A stretch of 64,000 nt of DNA, taken from the NCBI GenBank assembly GCA_021442155.1, contig CM038221.1, positions 23,373,906 through 23,437,905 of the forward strand, given 5' to 3'. Shown in pieces: positions 22,685-33,946 of this stretch. This DNA is from Cymbidium sinense. Its lineage: Eukaryota; Streptophyta; Magnoliopsida; Asparagales; Orchidaceae. Under the pieces are notes generated by a model that was not told the origin of the DNA, searched no databases, and saw only the letters and a list, made by a program, of their open reading frames with translations. How positions within the stretch are numbered: position 1 is the first letter of the stretch; each line of letters begins with the position of its first letter. Made by a program: the position numbers and the translations under genes.

Positions 22685-25149
22685 GAAAATGAACGTATAT
22701 GATAGGGAGGATTCGTATCATCTCTAATTATCATGATAATTACATAATATTATTCTTTAATTTAGATTAGTTAATTTATTTTGAATATGAGGTTGATTAG
22801 ATATACCCTCTAAAATTAATTATTATTTTGATGAACTTATTGAGTTATCTCGAATATGTTAGAGAGGGGGATTTGAAAATTTAAAATTATTCTTTAATTA
22901 TTATGATAGAACTCTACAATCATATGGCATAAGGTTTCCATTAGCAAAATCATAAATATATTTAAAAATTATTTATAATTAGAGTTATTAGATAGACTGG
23001 TTTACATTTATTTAGATAGAAGTTTAAATAGTTAAATGGAGCTCAAGCAAATTCTAAGTTAACGAACTTAGAGACTAATTTAGCTCAATATTAAAAAAAA
23101 AGAGTTATGCAAAGTCATTTTATGGTTTAAAGAATTTCAATACTTTGACCTAAAAAATTTATGATTGTCAAGGAAAACCTAATTGGAAGTCATCTAAGTT
23201 TCATCAATGACAATCATATTTTATCATTATTGGCATGATAATAAGAGGGGAGCAATACTTTTGACACCTATCAATTACCACAATTTTAATAAAATATTTA
23301 TATGACATATTTTTATAAAATAAATTGAATATATGAAGAGATTCTAGGTCATTTTCATATTTTTTTTATGCTACACATAATTTGGTGGTTAGTGGAAAAA
23401 AATTCTCAAGAAATGGGATATTAGGTAGTGGATTATTTAATGAATATACATCTCTACCTTTTTAGACTCATTATTATAGATTTGAAATTCATTCTTTTTC
23501 ATTAAGAATAGTGAAAATAAGAAGATCTAAAACCTTAGTTGTGCTAGTAGATCTTGAAAATTCAAAGTGTGATGGCTATCTTTAAAGATTTGTTAAACTA
23601 TTAATGACATAAACTATGACTAAAAAATAATTTTTTTAAAAAACACATGAATGCTTCGAAATACTTGATTTCCTTCCAAGTGTATTTAATGTAAAAAAAA
23701 TTGAAGAAATATAAGGCATGGAATGGTGCTTTTAAGTTTTAACTCTTATTAGGAATAATCTTATATATTTTCTTTTCTTTTTTTTTTAAAATATAAATTT
23801 TAATAGTTCAATTCTAATGGGGTGAGTTAATTCAAACCTTAACCCATTTTAAATATTTTATTTCATATGTAAAGCCATGATCCTATGCCTTTTGAAAGTT
23901 CAACCAATTTTATTGTTCATGCACATTACAAAAGTATATAAAGCAAATTAAATGTGAATAATTGTCGATTGATAATTTGGTAGAATAATTGATTTTAATT
24001 GGCCATAAAAATGACATGTCATACTGCTATTTGAATTTTAAATTTAATCGATCTAGTAGAGAATTTAATTTTAATATATGATTTTATTTAATTTTTTATA
24101 AATTTTTGATGTATCATTATTGATTAAAGATTATTTGCCTTAATCTATCTTATGAAAAATAGGCAAATAAAAATTAAAATATAAATTTTAATATGATTTG
24201 ATTATATATCAAACATGCAAGTGTTACACTTAAATTCAAGATCCACTTATTAAAATTCATCAATTTTATTTTATAGGAGTGTTCAAAACAAGTGATTTTT
24301 TTAATCATGTCCATTAAAACATTTAGAATAATTTGAGAAATTTGATTTAAACAAAATCATAGAAAAATGACACTTTTAGAGGCATCATTGTGATGTTCAT
24401 TATTTCATCAAAGTTTATTAATTGTCAAATTTTTATAAAAATAATTCAAACTAGGTCATGAATTATTAATGATCTTAATTTTCTGTTTAAAAATAGTAAA
24501 ATAAAAGATAATTACATAAAAAATGAATGTTTTATCATGGAATAAAAATTATTTATACTTGTAGATAAATATATACCCTCTCTTATGTGTCACCGATAGA
24601 AGAATGATGCTGTCACTCATACGTCTATGTGTATGTTATCCACGATATATGATAGGGTGTCCATATAGTATTACTACAAGATGATGATGATGATGATGAT
24701 AAATACTTGGTTTAACTTTAATATAGGATATATTAAAATATTTTATTTGTTTATTATCATTATTAGCTTTGTTGGAATAATAAAATATATTTCCATCTGA
24801 TCAAGAATAATTTTTTATGCAAATGATCATGAATCTCAAAGCATTTAAGAAGTTGAAATAATCACTTTGAAGAATACTTTTGATGATCAAATAGACTTAG
24901 AAAGGCACATAATTATGGTCAAAGTAGTTATTTTATGGCACAATTCCATTTTTTAACATGTTTGATTCTTAAGCCAATCAACCTAGTCCATATATAGCAA
25001 TTAAATCCATGCTAATTTAAGGCATTCTACACCTAGATCCCTTCGCCCATAAGCATGTCATCCATGGTGACATAATCTCAGTAATACCATATGCATATTC
25101 TCATCCTTTTTTTTTGTATATATGATTTAGTTTACCATATTTGTAGAAA
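22682..25149. other. AT-rich intergenic DNA
   Basis: No gene recognised. A short (GAT)n lies at 24681-24702. Continuation of the minus-strand gypsy element leftward from 25150 (protease, RT) is not visible. Confidence 0.5.
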
Positions 25150-25963
25150 GCACACTTATATTTTACATTCCATGCCATATGGCAGGTTAGTTATGCCTAA
25201 CATATTCATTACATATAAATAATGATAGTGGAGTAATGGGGAAGCAATTTTTGTGCTACTTGCTTCAGAGCTTATGCCACTATCAAATCTCTTGTTAAAA
25301 CTACCCTTGACATGCCTCTGAAGCTGTTGTTTTGCCTTGTAGATAAAATTAATGGCCTGTGAGAGTGACCAAATCGAGTTCAATCGAAGTTTGTCTTGGA
25401 TGGCTTCTTTCAATAAAATCTCTGACTTAATTTGCTCTTAGCTCATTGTTAGACTCATTTAAATTGTTCCTTGCATATAAACGATACAATTATACTATAT
25501 GTTCTCCACTATTTGTGTGCCTTGACTACGGTATTGATATTATATGTATAACAGTTGCTCAAAATCAGTTGGCAAGAAATGACCTCTTAATAGTTGTTTC
25601 ATTCATTTCAACTCCTTACAGGTCCCTTTCCTTCCCGTTGCTGTGCCTGTAGGAGTTGATTCATTGCGCAACTGCACCACCCTTAAGTTTGCACACTACA
25701 AGTCACACCCGCTTCTCTAGTTGGATCTCCATATAATTGAAGAAAATTTTCGCAAATTGTTCTGAATCCAAGTAATCCTCAATGTGTAAGTGCCCATAAA
25801 ATAGTGGAATGTCTACTTTCAGTTGATATTCAAAAGGGCGATTCATCTCATACCTGACTTCTTTTGCAATTTGACATACATTTACTCTTGATATGACCCT
25901 GAAAATTCCTCTAGACGAATCTGATGTCGAAAGCAGTAATCGAAATTGAACCTGGTCAAACAC
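25150..25963 (-). pseudogene. Ty3/gypsy gag remnant, main part
   Basis: From 25963 downward the minus strand reads LKVDIPLFYGHLHIEDYLD then N-Y-M-E-I-Q-L-E-K-R-V, the start of a gypsy Retrotrans_gag domain (VDIP.F.G.L..EDFLDW....E..F). After a broken stretch with MKQLLRGHFLP (about 25620-25590) and LYRLYARNNLNES come QDKLRLNSIWSLSQAINF and K-A-K-Q-Q-L-Q-R, the conserved end of the domain. Frameshifts and stops separate the pieces. The tryptophan-rich middle and the zinc knuckle are not seen, and no pol follows, so the element is truncated at about 25150. The N-terminal part continues beyond the solo LTR to the right. Confidence 0.8.
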
Positions 25964-25989
25964 TTAAAATATCATTTGGAAACTTTGAG

Positions 25990-26708
25990 ACATCAGTTAA
26001 ATTCTAAAAGCTCTCAAATATGGAGTGTTTATAGTCAATCGAGCCTCGACGAGCGGTTCACAAGCCAAATATCTTACAATTACTTCATTTGAGCATTCAA
26101 ATACACAAAATACATTATATGATCAAGGGAATCATCGAGGTCATGGAGATGAGTGGTTTTGGTGATATCTGAGACGCCACTCCACCTATAAATAGCTCTC
26201 ATTCTCTGAGGAGAGCAAAGAAGCGAGGAGAGAGTTCTAAAGATCCTCCAAACACGATCGTGCCGCCACTCGACGGTTATCAACCACCGCCACCGGCCGC
26301 CGCCGCCGCGTCGCCCGGCCGCCGATCATCGCTGCCGGTCATCACCAACCACTATCGTCGCCATCATCAATATCGCTTCATCATCGCTAACATCATCGTC
26401 AACATCGTGCCAACATCGCCGTCAACATCATCATCATCATCATCGCCACAACATCGTCGCCAAACATCGTCGCCAACATCGCTATCAACATCGTTTATTA
26501 CTAGAATCGTTGTCCCTTTCATATACTTATTATGTAATCCAGACGAAGATCTTGTACTAAAATGATACATAGTGGAAGTTTTTTATGCAGGTTTTCCTCT
26601 TTCGAGGTTTTTTAAAAAATTTTAGTTTTATTGTTTCACTTTAAATACCGTGTTTGGATTTCACAAAAGCAAAACTTTTACTCTACCGCAACTGATTTTC
26701 TAACACGC
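25990..26708 (+). repeat. Solo LTR (copia-like)
   Basis: On the plus strand there is a TATA box (TATAAATAG, 26187-26195) with a 'gaggagagcaaagaag' leader, then a GC-rich trinucleotide stretch. 'gcaggttttcctctttcgaggttttt' follows near 26588, a signature of copia-type R/U5 sequence. It ends near TTTTCTAACA (26695-26704). No primer site follows and no partner LTR is near, so it is a solo LTR. It lies between two pieces of an oppositely oriented gag. I could not find a convincing target duplication, and the left boundary is uncertain by tens of bases. Confidence 0.55.
26275..26490 (+). repeat. GC-rich CCG/ATC trinucleotide tract
   Basis: CCGCCG-type repeats (26285-26325) pass into imperfect CATCGTCGC/CATCATCAT repeats (26340-26490). 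The frames here on both strands (Ser/His/Pro-rich plus, Asp-rich minus) are simple-repeat translations, not proteins. Confidence 0.8.
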
Positions 26709-27060
26709 AACACCTCTTAAATGGACATCCTCATCACCATCTGAATTATATCGTCCGTCGGTTGCCAATCATTCTCTTCAATTTTGAAGTCACAATTCCT
26801 CAAGTGATGGTCTTGACTTCTCAAATTCCTCACCATCTACTTTCTAATCTAAGGGTTAACATCCTCTCCCTCTTGAGTGATTGTAGCTCTTGTTGCACTT
26901 CCTGGGTAAATTTTCTGAGTTCATCAGCTAGATCATCTACTTGATCTTCTAGTCTCTGGTGTGTTGCCTAAATGCGTTAAGGTTATGATTGCCGTCGACA
27001 ATCCCTCGCTTAATTCCCCGCACCATCTGCTCCAGGTCTAATATCAACCTGATGCAACCG
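26709..27060 (-). pseudogene. Ty3/gypsy gag remnant, N-terminal part
   Basis: On the minus strand, about 26944-26880 reads VDDLADELRKFTQEVQQELQSL, a heptad-like coiled coil as found at the N-terminus of gypsy gag before the VDIP domain. Further upstream, MVRGIKRGIVDGNHN comes from 27030 down. A loose ATCAGGTTGATA at 27040-27052 might be a relic of an initiator-Met primer site. The piece is collinear with 25963-25150 once the LTR between them is removed. Family certainty is moderate. Confidence 0.5.
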
Positions 27061-28305
27061 GCAAAACAACCTAACCAGGAACAAGAAGATTAAACGAAAT
27101 AGGGAAGAAGCACAAAATGGAAATTTCACTATTGGAAAGAATGACTGATTTAACACAAAAACTGCCTCCCCATTATTCTACTATCACAATTTATATGCAA
27201 CAAACTTGTTAGGCATATCGAACCTCTTAGATGGTATGCAATAAGTGTGATTTATGCAAATATGACAAACTAAATAATATATACAAAAAAGAAATAAGAT
27301 AATATGCTTATGGCATTAGTGAGATTGCATCACTTGGCCTCAATTCCTAATATGGATCAACAATTTTCTTGCAATTTCTCACTATATCCAAACTTTATGG
27401 GGTCCCTATGATCTTTATAGATCTCCATTTTGACAATCATTTGTGACATTAGTTTGCTTAGAAAGAAATTAATATTTTGACCCAAAAATGGTGGCATATT
27501 TTTATTATTTTTGGTAGCTTAAATTTTGATACATGAATAATATCAAAATTAATCTAGTAAATCTTTCAAATTTGATCCAACATCTCCATAATTTTTTTTG
27601 TGTCGAGCATTTAAGAAGATGTACTATATTTATCAATTGGAAACATCATGGCCTTGGCTTAAGGATGCCAATTAAGTAGGCAGATCCAAAGGTAGGATTA
27701 TTTGGTCATACTCTTAAACAAGAGAGGGTGCAATCAAGGCTATTAGTTATTTTATAAAACATTTTAATTAAAAAGACAACATATTTATGCTTAGTTTTTA
27801 AATAGCATAAATTATAGACATTATAACTAAGATATCATCAAGTTTATTAGTTGAACATAGAAGAATTGAACTTGGCTTATTTATAATTAAAGGTATATAA
27901 GTTAGGCTTGAGCTCAAATTTAATAGATTGAGTGCTTATATGAACTAAAAATAAACTCAAAAAATGAATGAGCATTTTGCTTCTTATATAATAAAATAGT
28001 TTATAAGACTAAATGAAAAATATATTTTAATAAATTTATAATTACTATTTATTTAATCGACATCAACCAAGCATCAATCAAATAAAATAATAAATAAATT
28101 TTGAATAAGTTTTTTTTTGCAATTATACAACTTAAATAAATAAAGCAAATTTGTTTATTAAATTGAAAGAACGGATGTTATCAAATCAATATGCAATTTC
28201 ACTAATGTTTAATTAAGTAGTTTGAAAAAAATAAAAATTGAAAAATAAATATAAATAATTAACTAGATATGATGCATTCCATAGAAAATGAGCTGACTTC
28301 AACTC
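27061..28305. other. AT-rich intergenic DNA with a diverged repeat copy
   Basis: No gene. At 27860-28060 'cttggcttattta', 'aggcttgagctcaaattt' and 'gaatgagcattttg' resemble the GAGCTC-type dispersed repeat described at 35770-36500 and 39605-40030, strongly decayed. Confidence 0.4.
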
Positions 28306-28318
28306 CTCAAAATAAGTT
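28306..28318. other. LINE target-site duplication, left copy
   Basis: CTCAAAATAAGTT, identical to 33934-33946 on the far side of the LINE. Confidence 0.9.
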
Positions 28319-28923
28319 TTTTTTTTTTTTGATAAAATGAGGGTCTCGCCCAGAGTTCATTTAAATGCAAAAATAGTTACAAGAAGTACAAAAGAGCCTG
28401 AGCTACAAAGAGAATAAGAGACAACAACCCAAGACAAAAGGAAGCAGTTGAACAAAATACAACTGATCCACTTTCAAGCAACTATAGAGACTATAAACTA
28501 AAACAGAGCAGAAAAACATATAATTAAGACAGACTTAGATAGTAAAACAGACTCCAATAAAATAGGAGCCAAGCTCAGCAAAACCAGCAAGACATTTGTC
28601 GTTGTGGACTCCATCCAACGAAGTCATAGACTTAAGAGCAGCCTCCAATATTGACAATCCAAAGAAAGGGGAATATATGGTCTACCTTAAATAGTGGATG
28701 ATGCTCTGGGGTTCAGACTTCCGATTGACTCCCATGAGGCTGGCGTGACATCATTGTTCCAAAAGAATAGAGAGAAAAGTGCACCCTTGTTTAGCCATAT
28801 CCATAAGAAAAAAAAAACTAGCAGAAAATATCCGCAGCTTCAGAAGAGAGGAGTATATGCAGTCCATCCGTCAGTCCAGCAAGAGAGAAGTTAGAGAGCA
28901 TAAATGCTATAAAGCATTTAGTG

Positions 28924-31900
28924 TCAAGTGTCAATTTCAGTAAAATATAAAGCATGTATAGCATCCGACAAATTCCCAACAAGCCTCCATTTAGAGCTTT
29001 TTTGTCTGATCACATAACATACTTTAGAGATGATTACATTAGTTGAAGCATTCTTAGAATAAAAAATTCTTTGATTCCACTCCATCCAGATGAAGTGAGC
29101 AACAATAAGGACGACAAGTAAGAAAAATCATCGAGTAATCGAGCAATAGATTGAATTAGCAAAATAAAGAAGTTGCATAAGAGAGTAGCCCAAGTGAAAG
29201 AAGTCCTCCATAGGAATACAACTTTTAAGTACTTCCATAGAGTAGTGACATTCAAAAAAGAGGTGAGAATATTTTTCCATCTCTTTATGACATAAAATAC
29301 ACAGTGAATCAACATTAACATTTCTAGTAATCAAAATATCAATGGTCTTCAAGCTTCCCATAATGGTATGCCATGCAAAAGTAGCATATTTAAGAGAATG
29401 ACCTTTAAACCACACAAACTTCACCCAATCCGGCTTTGGTAAATCCTGAAACAGAAATAAATGGGTTTTATTATGACTATAATTGCTTTTACCTAGCCAT
29501 AGATAGTTAATCTGCTCTTCATTAAAAAGAATTTTACTAATTAAATCAATGCAAGCAGCAGAAGTTAACAAATTACGAGGGAGCCTCCATGTATTATGAT
29601 AGATAACATCTCCTACCATAGTATGCAAGGGGCAGTCAAATCAGGAGAAGATTTGGTTACTAAACTTATCCCACAGTGACGAGCCATTAAGCCAAGGGTC
29701 AAAGAAAAAAGGGAGTTTACTTAAACTAGACACTTGGAAGGTAAAACACTCTTGAATGCGGGAAGCAGTTTTTTTCAGCTCTTTGCATAAGGGAGAAAGA
29801 AGATTAGAAGAGGAATGCCACAAGGAGAACTTATTTTCCAAAAACCAAAAGGAGATAAAAGAGTTAGAATTATAGATTCTCCATATAATCTTGGACTTAC
29901 ACATGATGTTTAAAGAGTCAAGGTTAGGAATACCCAACCCCCCTGAAAGAGTGGGCCTAGCCAGTTTAGCCCAAGACACAGTGATCATCTTACTATCCTT
30001 GCTGTTATTTTGCAGAAAGTTGTTCACCAAACTAGAGATCTTCTGTTTATAGTTCTTGGGAAGAGAGATGGATCGAAGCCAATAATAAAGACAGCTCCAA
30101 CAAGTATAACAAACCAATTATAATCTGCCAGCAAATGAAAGAAGTTTTTGCTTCCAACCGTTAAACCAATGCTGAAGTTTCTCAAAGAGTTTAGAACAAT
30201 CAATAGGTAAGCATTTAGAATGAAATAAAGGCAGCCCAAGATAATTCCAGGGAAGAGATTTAAAATTGAAACCCAAACCAACACATAATCTGTATAGACA
30301 GCTCATCCACCGACTTGGAGAAGCAAATAATGGACTTATCAACATTAGAGGACAGATTAGCTTCTTGAAAAAAGGTATGAAGAATAGAAGAGATACAGGT
30401 AATATTAGAGAGCTTAGTTCTGCCAAAAATAAGTAAATCGTCGGCATAAATAAGATGAGATATAGATCCATTCTATTTTTTTTATTGATTTGAAGATATT
30501 TTTCATGCTGAGATTGTCCATCATTCTTGAAAATACATCCATAACAATAGAGAAAGTGTATGAAGATAGAGGGCATCCTTGCCGGAGGCCCGATGTAGAA
30601 GAGAAGTAACCTTTAATAGCACCATTTTAAATGATTGAAAAAGGAATCTGATCAATGCAAGCTTCGATCCAATTGATGAAAGTAATAGGTAACGTCAGGA
30701 TAGAGAGCCTATGCAGGAGAAAGTGTCTATTAACATTGTTAGAGGCCTTTTTAAGGTCAATTTTGACATAGAAGCTTTTTGGGCTATTTTTTTGATTGAA
30801 ACTATAAATGATTTCATTAGCTAGGATGATATTGTCCGTAATATCATGACCTTGTACAAAAGCAGCTTTAGCCGGATGTATGAGAGAAGAAAGAATAAAG
30901 TTCAGCCTATTAGCAAGAAGCTTAGAAACCACCTTATAGAGAGTGTTGCAAAGTGATATGGGCCTATAATCTCCAATAGATTCAGCATGTTTGCTCCTGG
31001 GGATAAGGGTTATAGCAGAGTGTTTAACTCTAAGAGGAAGTTTAGATGTTTCAAAAAAGTAGTGGGTAGCTTCAACCAGAGAAAACCCAGTAATATCGCA
31101 AGTGTCTATAAACAATTTGGAAGTGAAACCATCCGGTCCTGGTGATTTATTGGGCCCGATAGAGAGAGCAGCTTTTTTAATGTCTTCATATTCAAAAGGT
31201 GCAAGAAGAGTCTCATTAACATGTTGAGAAATGCAAGGACCAACTGGTAAGTCCAGCCAATTAGATTTAGGAACCGTAGAGGGACAATTGAGTAAAGAAG
31301 AGTAGAAGGATAAGATCTAGTAAGAAATACCCTCTTGAGAATTTAGCTCTGTCCCATTGGATTTTAAGGTGCTGACATAGTTTTTATTCTTTATAATATT
31401 GATTCTTTGATATAGAAAATTAAGATCATCTTCCCCTTTGGTAAGCTAAGCACATTTGGCTCTTTGCATAACCCACTTACTTTCCCAATCTATAGCCTCG
31501 TTAAGTCTAGTTTGAATGTCAAGAGCCTCAGATAGGAGAGTGTTGCAAGTTGGGGTAGAATTCACACTATGATAAATCTCTAAAATTCTCAACTTCAAAT
31601 TGGATATTGTAGTAGATAAGTAATTAGCAGAGCTCCATTTAGCATTTTTTAAAACATCCTTAACATGTTTTATCCTATTGCAAAAGGAAAAAAATAGGAT
31701 CTCCTCCCACAGGGATTCTCCAAACGTTTTGAACAATATCCTGAAAGCCCGGGCAGCGGCTCCAAAAATTTTTATACACAAATCTGTGTCTTATGGAATT
31801 TTTTTCAGCCAAAGAGAGTAAGATAGAAGAATGATCAGATGTAAGAAGCGGAAGAACTTTCAGATGTGAAAAAAGAAAAGAGGCAATCCACCGAGAATTG

Positions 31901-32526
31901 TAAAGCACTCAATCTAGCAAACATCTGATGGGGTTGTTGAGCTGTTGATTAAACCAACTAAAAGAGATACTATTATTTTATAATTATAACAAACCATAAT
32001 GGAGTATACAGTTGTTAAAATCAGTATGCTTGCAAGAGATAGGGGCTCAACCACCAACTTTTTCCTTAGCACTTTGGATACAATTAAAATCCCCCATAAT
32101 GATCTATGGTTCATTGATTGAAGTAGCAAGAGTAGTAATCAAATTCTATAAGTCTTTTGCCCCTCGACTACTGTTTTTAGCATAAACAAAAGTTACAAGA
32201 AAGGTGTTGGAAGAGGTAGTGGAGAACCTACCATGGATGAATTGTGGATGTGAAAGAAGAGAAGAGAAGGAGAGCACATATGCATTCCATTTGAGCCAAA
32301 CTCGACCATTTGGCGCATCCAAGAAGTTGTGAAAACTGTCTTCATGTGGGAAAATGTTAAGTTTCTTTAAGGTGGAGGGATTATAAATAGTGGGTAGGTC
32401 AAGCTTAGTTTCCAACAAGCACAACACATCTACATGATTTTCTTTGACAAAATGTCTATAATCCTTGACTCTTGAGTCACTATGAAAGCCTCTCACATTC
32501 CAAGAGGCAATGTTGATGAGGGACAT
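28924..32526 (-). pseudogene. LINE ORF2 (endonuclease, reverse transcriptase, zf-RVT), broken
   Basis: ORF2 would nick the target and prime reverse transcription there. Start MSLINIASWNVRGF (32526) opens the AP-like endonuclease; LCLLETKL, GDFN (32094-32083) and SDHSSILL are its conserved motifs. RT motifs follow: TLIPRSKH, DYRPISLCNTLYKVVSKLLA (31000-30900), AFVQGHDITDN, FYVKIDLKKAS and the active-site YADD at 30448-30437. A zf-RVT region comes near the end (WHTIMGSLKTIDIL, CILCHKEMEKYSHLFFEC, 29400-29230). The frame ends at the TGA at 28926-28924. At least several frameshifts and stops split it into pieces of 70-166 codons. The catalytic residues are visible but not in one frame. Confidence 0.9.
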
Positions 32527-32605
32527 AAATTATTTTTGACTTTAGGAAGAGCCCCCTTTGGGCCTTCCTTTACGTCTATTGGAATTGGCTAGTACATTAT
32601 TGATC

Positions 32606-33774
32606 TTAGAAGAAGATGTCTTTGAACTGTACCAGGAGAAGGAATTGTTTGGGGAAGCTTAGTATGAGTTGATGGAGAAGAAGATGTCTTTGAACCGTAC
32701 CAGGAGGAGGAATTGTTTGGGGAAGCTCATTATGAGTTGATGGATTTTCAACTGGCTCTTCTTCAGCACCAAAATATGAGTCGTCAGCCGTGGACTCTAA
32801 ACTGTGTGAAGGATTAGCAATAGGCAAGTTTAAGTCAGGTGCAGTAGCTGTAGTGGTAGGAAGAGGTTGATAAAGGGGAGGAAGAGATGATATAGAGAGT
32901 CTAGGATTGCTCATTTCCCTAGGCCGAATAAGTGCAGATCGGGTGAGGTTCCTGCTTCTATTGCGACGAAGAGGAACAGAAGAAGGAGGTTTATAGTTTG
33001 GAGATTTTGGGCAAGTGTTGGCATTATGAGCGAAGGTGTTGCAAGCAACATAAGGGATGGGCTTCCATTCGTAGATAATTGGCTGAATCATCACCTTACC
33101 ATTGAGAGAAAGGGTGATAGAATATAGTAACGATGAAGAAGTGTTGATTTGAATGCTAACACGGGCAAAGGTTAGATGGGAGCCATTTGCAGTAAGAGGG
33201 TTTATGGTCAATGGAGTGCCAATTTTACTAGCAATTTTAGACATCCCTTTTCCGACCAACAGCATAATGGAAGATTAGGAAATTTCACCCAAATGGGGAA
33301 TTCATTGAAGTCTTCACGAACTAGAATAAACTCAGGAGTCCATTTCATAAAAATAAAAGGCTTTCCTAAAATAAACCATGAACCCCCATTAAAAACCATA
33401 TCCATATCTTCGACATAGTTAAACTTGAACAGAAAAAAATTGTCGGCCAAAGAAATTAGATCGACATTACCGCATAGTGTCCAAAGTTTCTTGATGGCTT
33501 GAAAAAGATGTTCGTAGAAGGGTCTCTTTCCTAGTGCGTATCCGACCTGAGCATTTTTCCACTGTTTCGACCCATGTGCAATTTCTTCTTCATTGAATGA
33601 CACAGTGTCCTCATTGGAGTGAATGAAGCTCAGATTGAAGGGTTTAGAGGTGGCACTCTGAGAGGTAAGGAGACTTTTCTAGTTGAGAAGAGTCGAGGGG
33701 GAGTGAGAAGGTGGTTGGCTTCCTGACATAGAAGAGGAAGAAGCGTTCAACAACAGAGAAGCACTAGCAGCCAT
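32606..33774 (-). pseudogene. LINE ORF1 (DUF4283 / zinc-knuckle nucleic-acid-binding protein), broken
   Basis: ORF1 protein would bind the LINE RNA. The likely start is the ATG at 33774-33772 (MAASASLLLN). An in-frame TAG stands at 33682-33680. The frame then runs through ALGKRPFYEHLFQAI, FLFKFNYVEDMDMVFNGGSW and IWVKFPNLPL, the DUF4283 domain. A frameshift near 33250 moves the rest to another frame: GMSKIASKIGTPLTI, FARVSIQI and IYEWKPIPY, then CNTFAHNANTC, a CCHC-like knuckle lacking its first Cys. The tail is Ser/Pro-rich and contains a 68-bp tandem duplication (32612-32747). Confidence 0.85.
32612..32747. repeat. 68-bp tandem duplication in LINE ORF1
   Basis: Two adjacent copies beginning 'gaagatgtctttgaac.gtac' at 32612 and 32680 differ at a few positions. 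On the minus strand they encode repeated PKQ/FPKQF-type residues near the end of ORF1. Confidence 0.85.
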
Positions 33775-33933
33775 AGGTAGAAGAAGGGGCAAAGGCCTTG
33801 TAGCATTGCCAAGCGAGAAAGCTCAGAATGAGAGTAATAAAGAAACTATTAAAATGGAAGAAGGGATTGCGAAAGGCGAAGGAGGCACGCCAAAGGGGAA
33901 CCCTAAGAGCATTGGGGATTAAAAAGAATTCTG

Positions 33934-33946
33934 CTCAAAATAAGTT
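33934..33946. other. LINE target-site duplication, right copy
   Basis: CTCAAAATAAGTT, identical to 28306-28318. Confidence 0.9.

Larger units (their letters stand above)
28319..33933 (-). mobile_element. L1-type LINE, apparently full length, inactive
   Basis: A non-LTR retrotransposon on the minus strand. Its poly(A) tail appears as the T run at 28317-28330. A 13-bp duplication CTCAAAATAAGTT flanks it (28306-28318 and 33934-33946). It holds a 5' leader, ORF1 (33774 to 32606) and ORF2 (32526 to 28924) in the order expected of plant L1. At about 5.6 kb with a leader before ORF1 it seems not to be 5'-truncated, which is unusual for LINE copies. Stops and frameshifts in both ORFs make it dead, yet the target duplication is still perfect. 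Confidence 0.9.

Noticed and set aside
24681..24702. GATGAT repeat as a CRISPR-like or regulatory array
   Set aside because: A plain trinucleotide microsatellite with no spacers.
26260..26570. 101-codon Ser/His/Pro frame and opposite Asp-rich frame
   Set aside because: Trinucleotide repeats inside the solo LTR; the opposite frame is a shadow.
25905..26720. CCTCT on both sides of the solo LTR as its target duplication
   Set aside because: The left CCTCT (25910) is not followed by a TG start and lies within gag coding sequence, so the match is probably chance.
29034..29321. 95-codon minus frame at the LINE 3' end as a separate protein
   Set aside because: It overlaps the zf-RVT frame of ORF2 and is an alternative frame of the same coding region.
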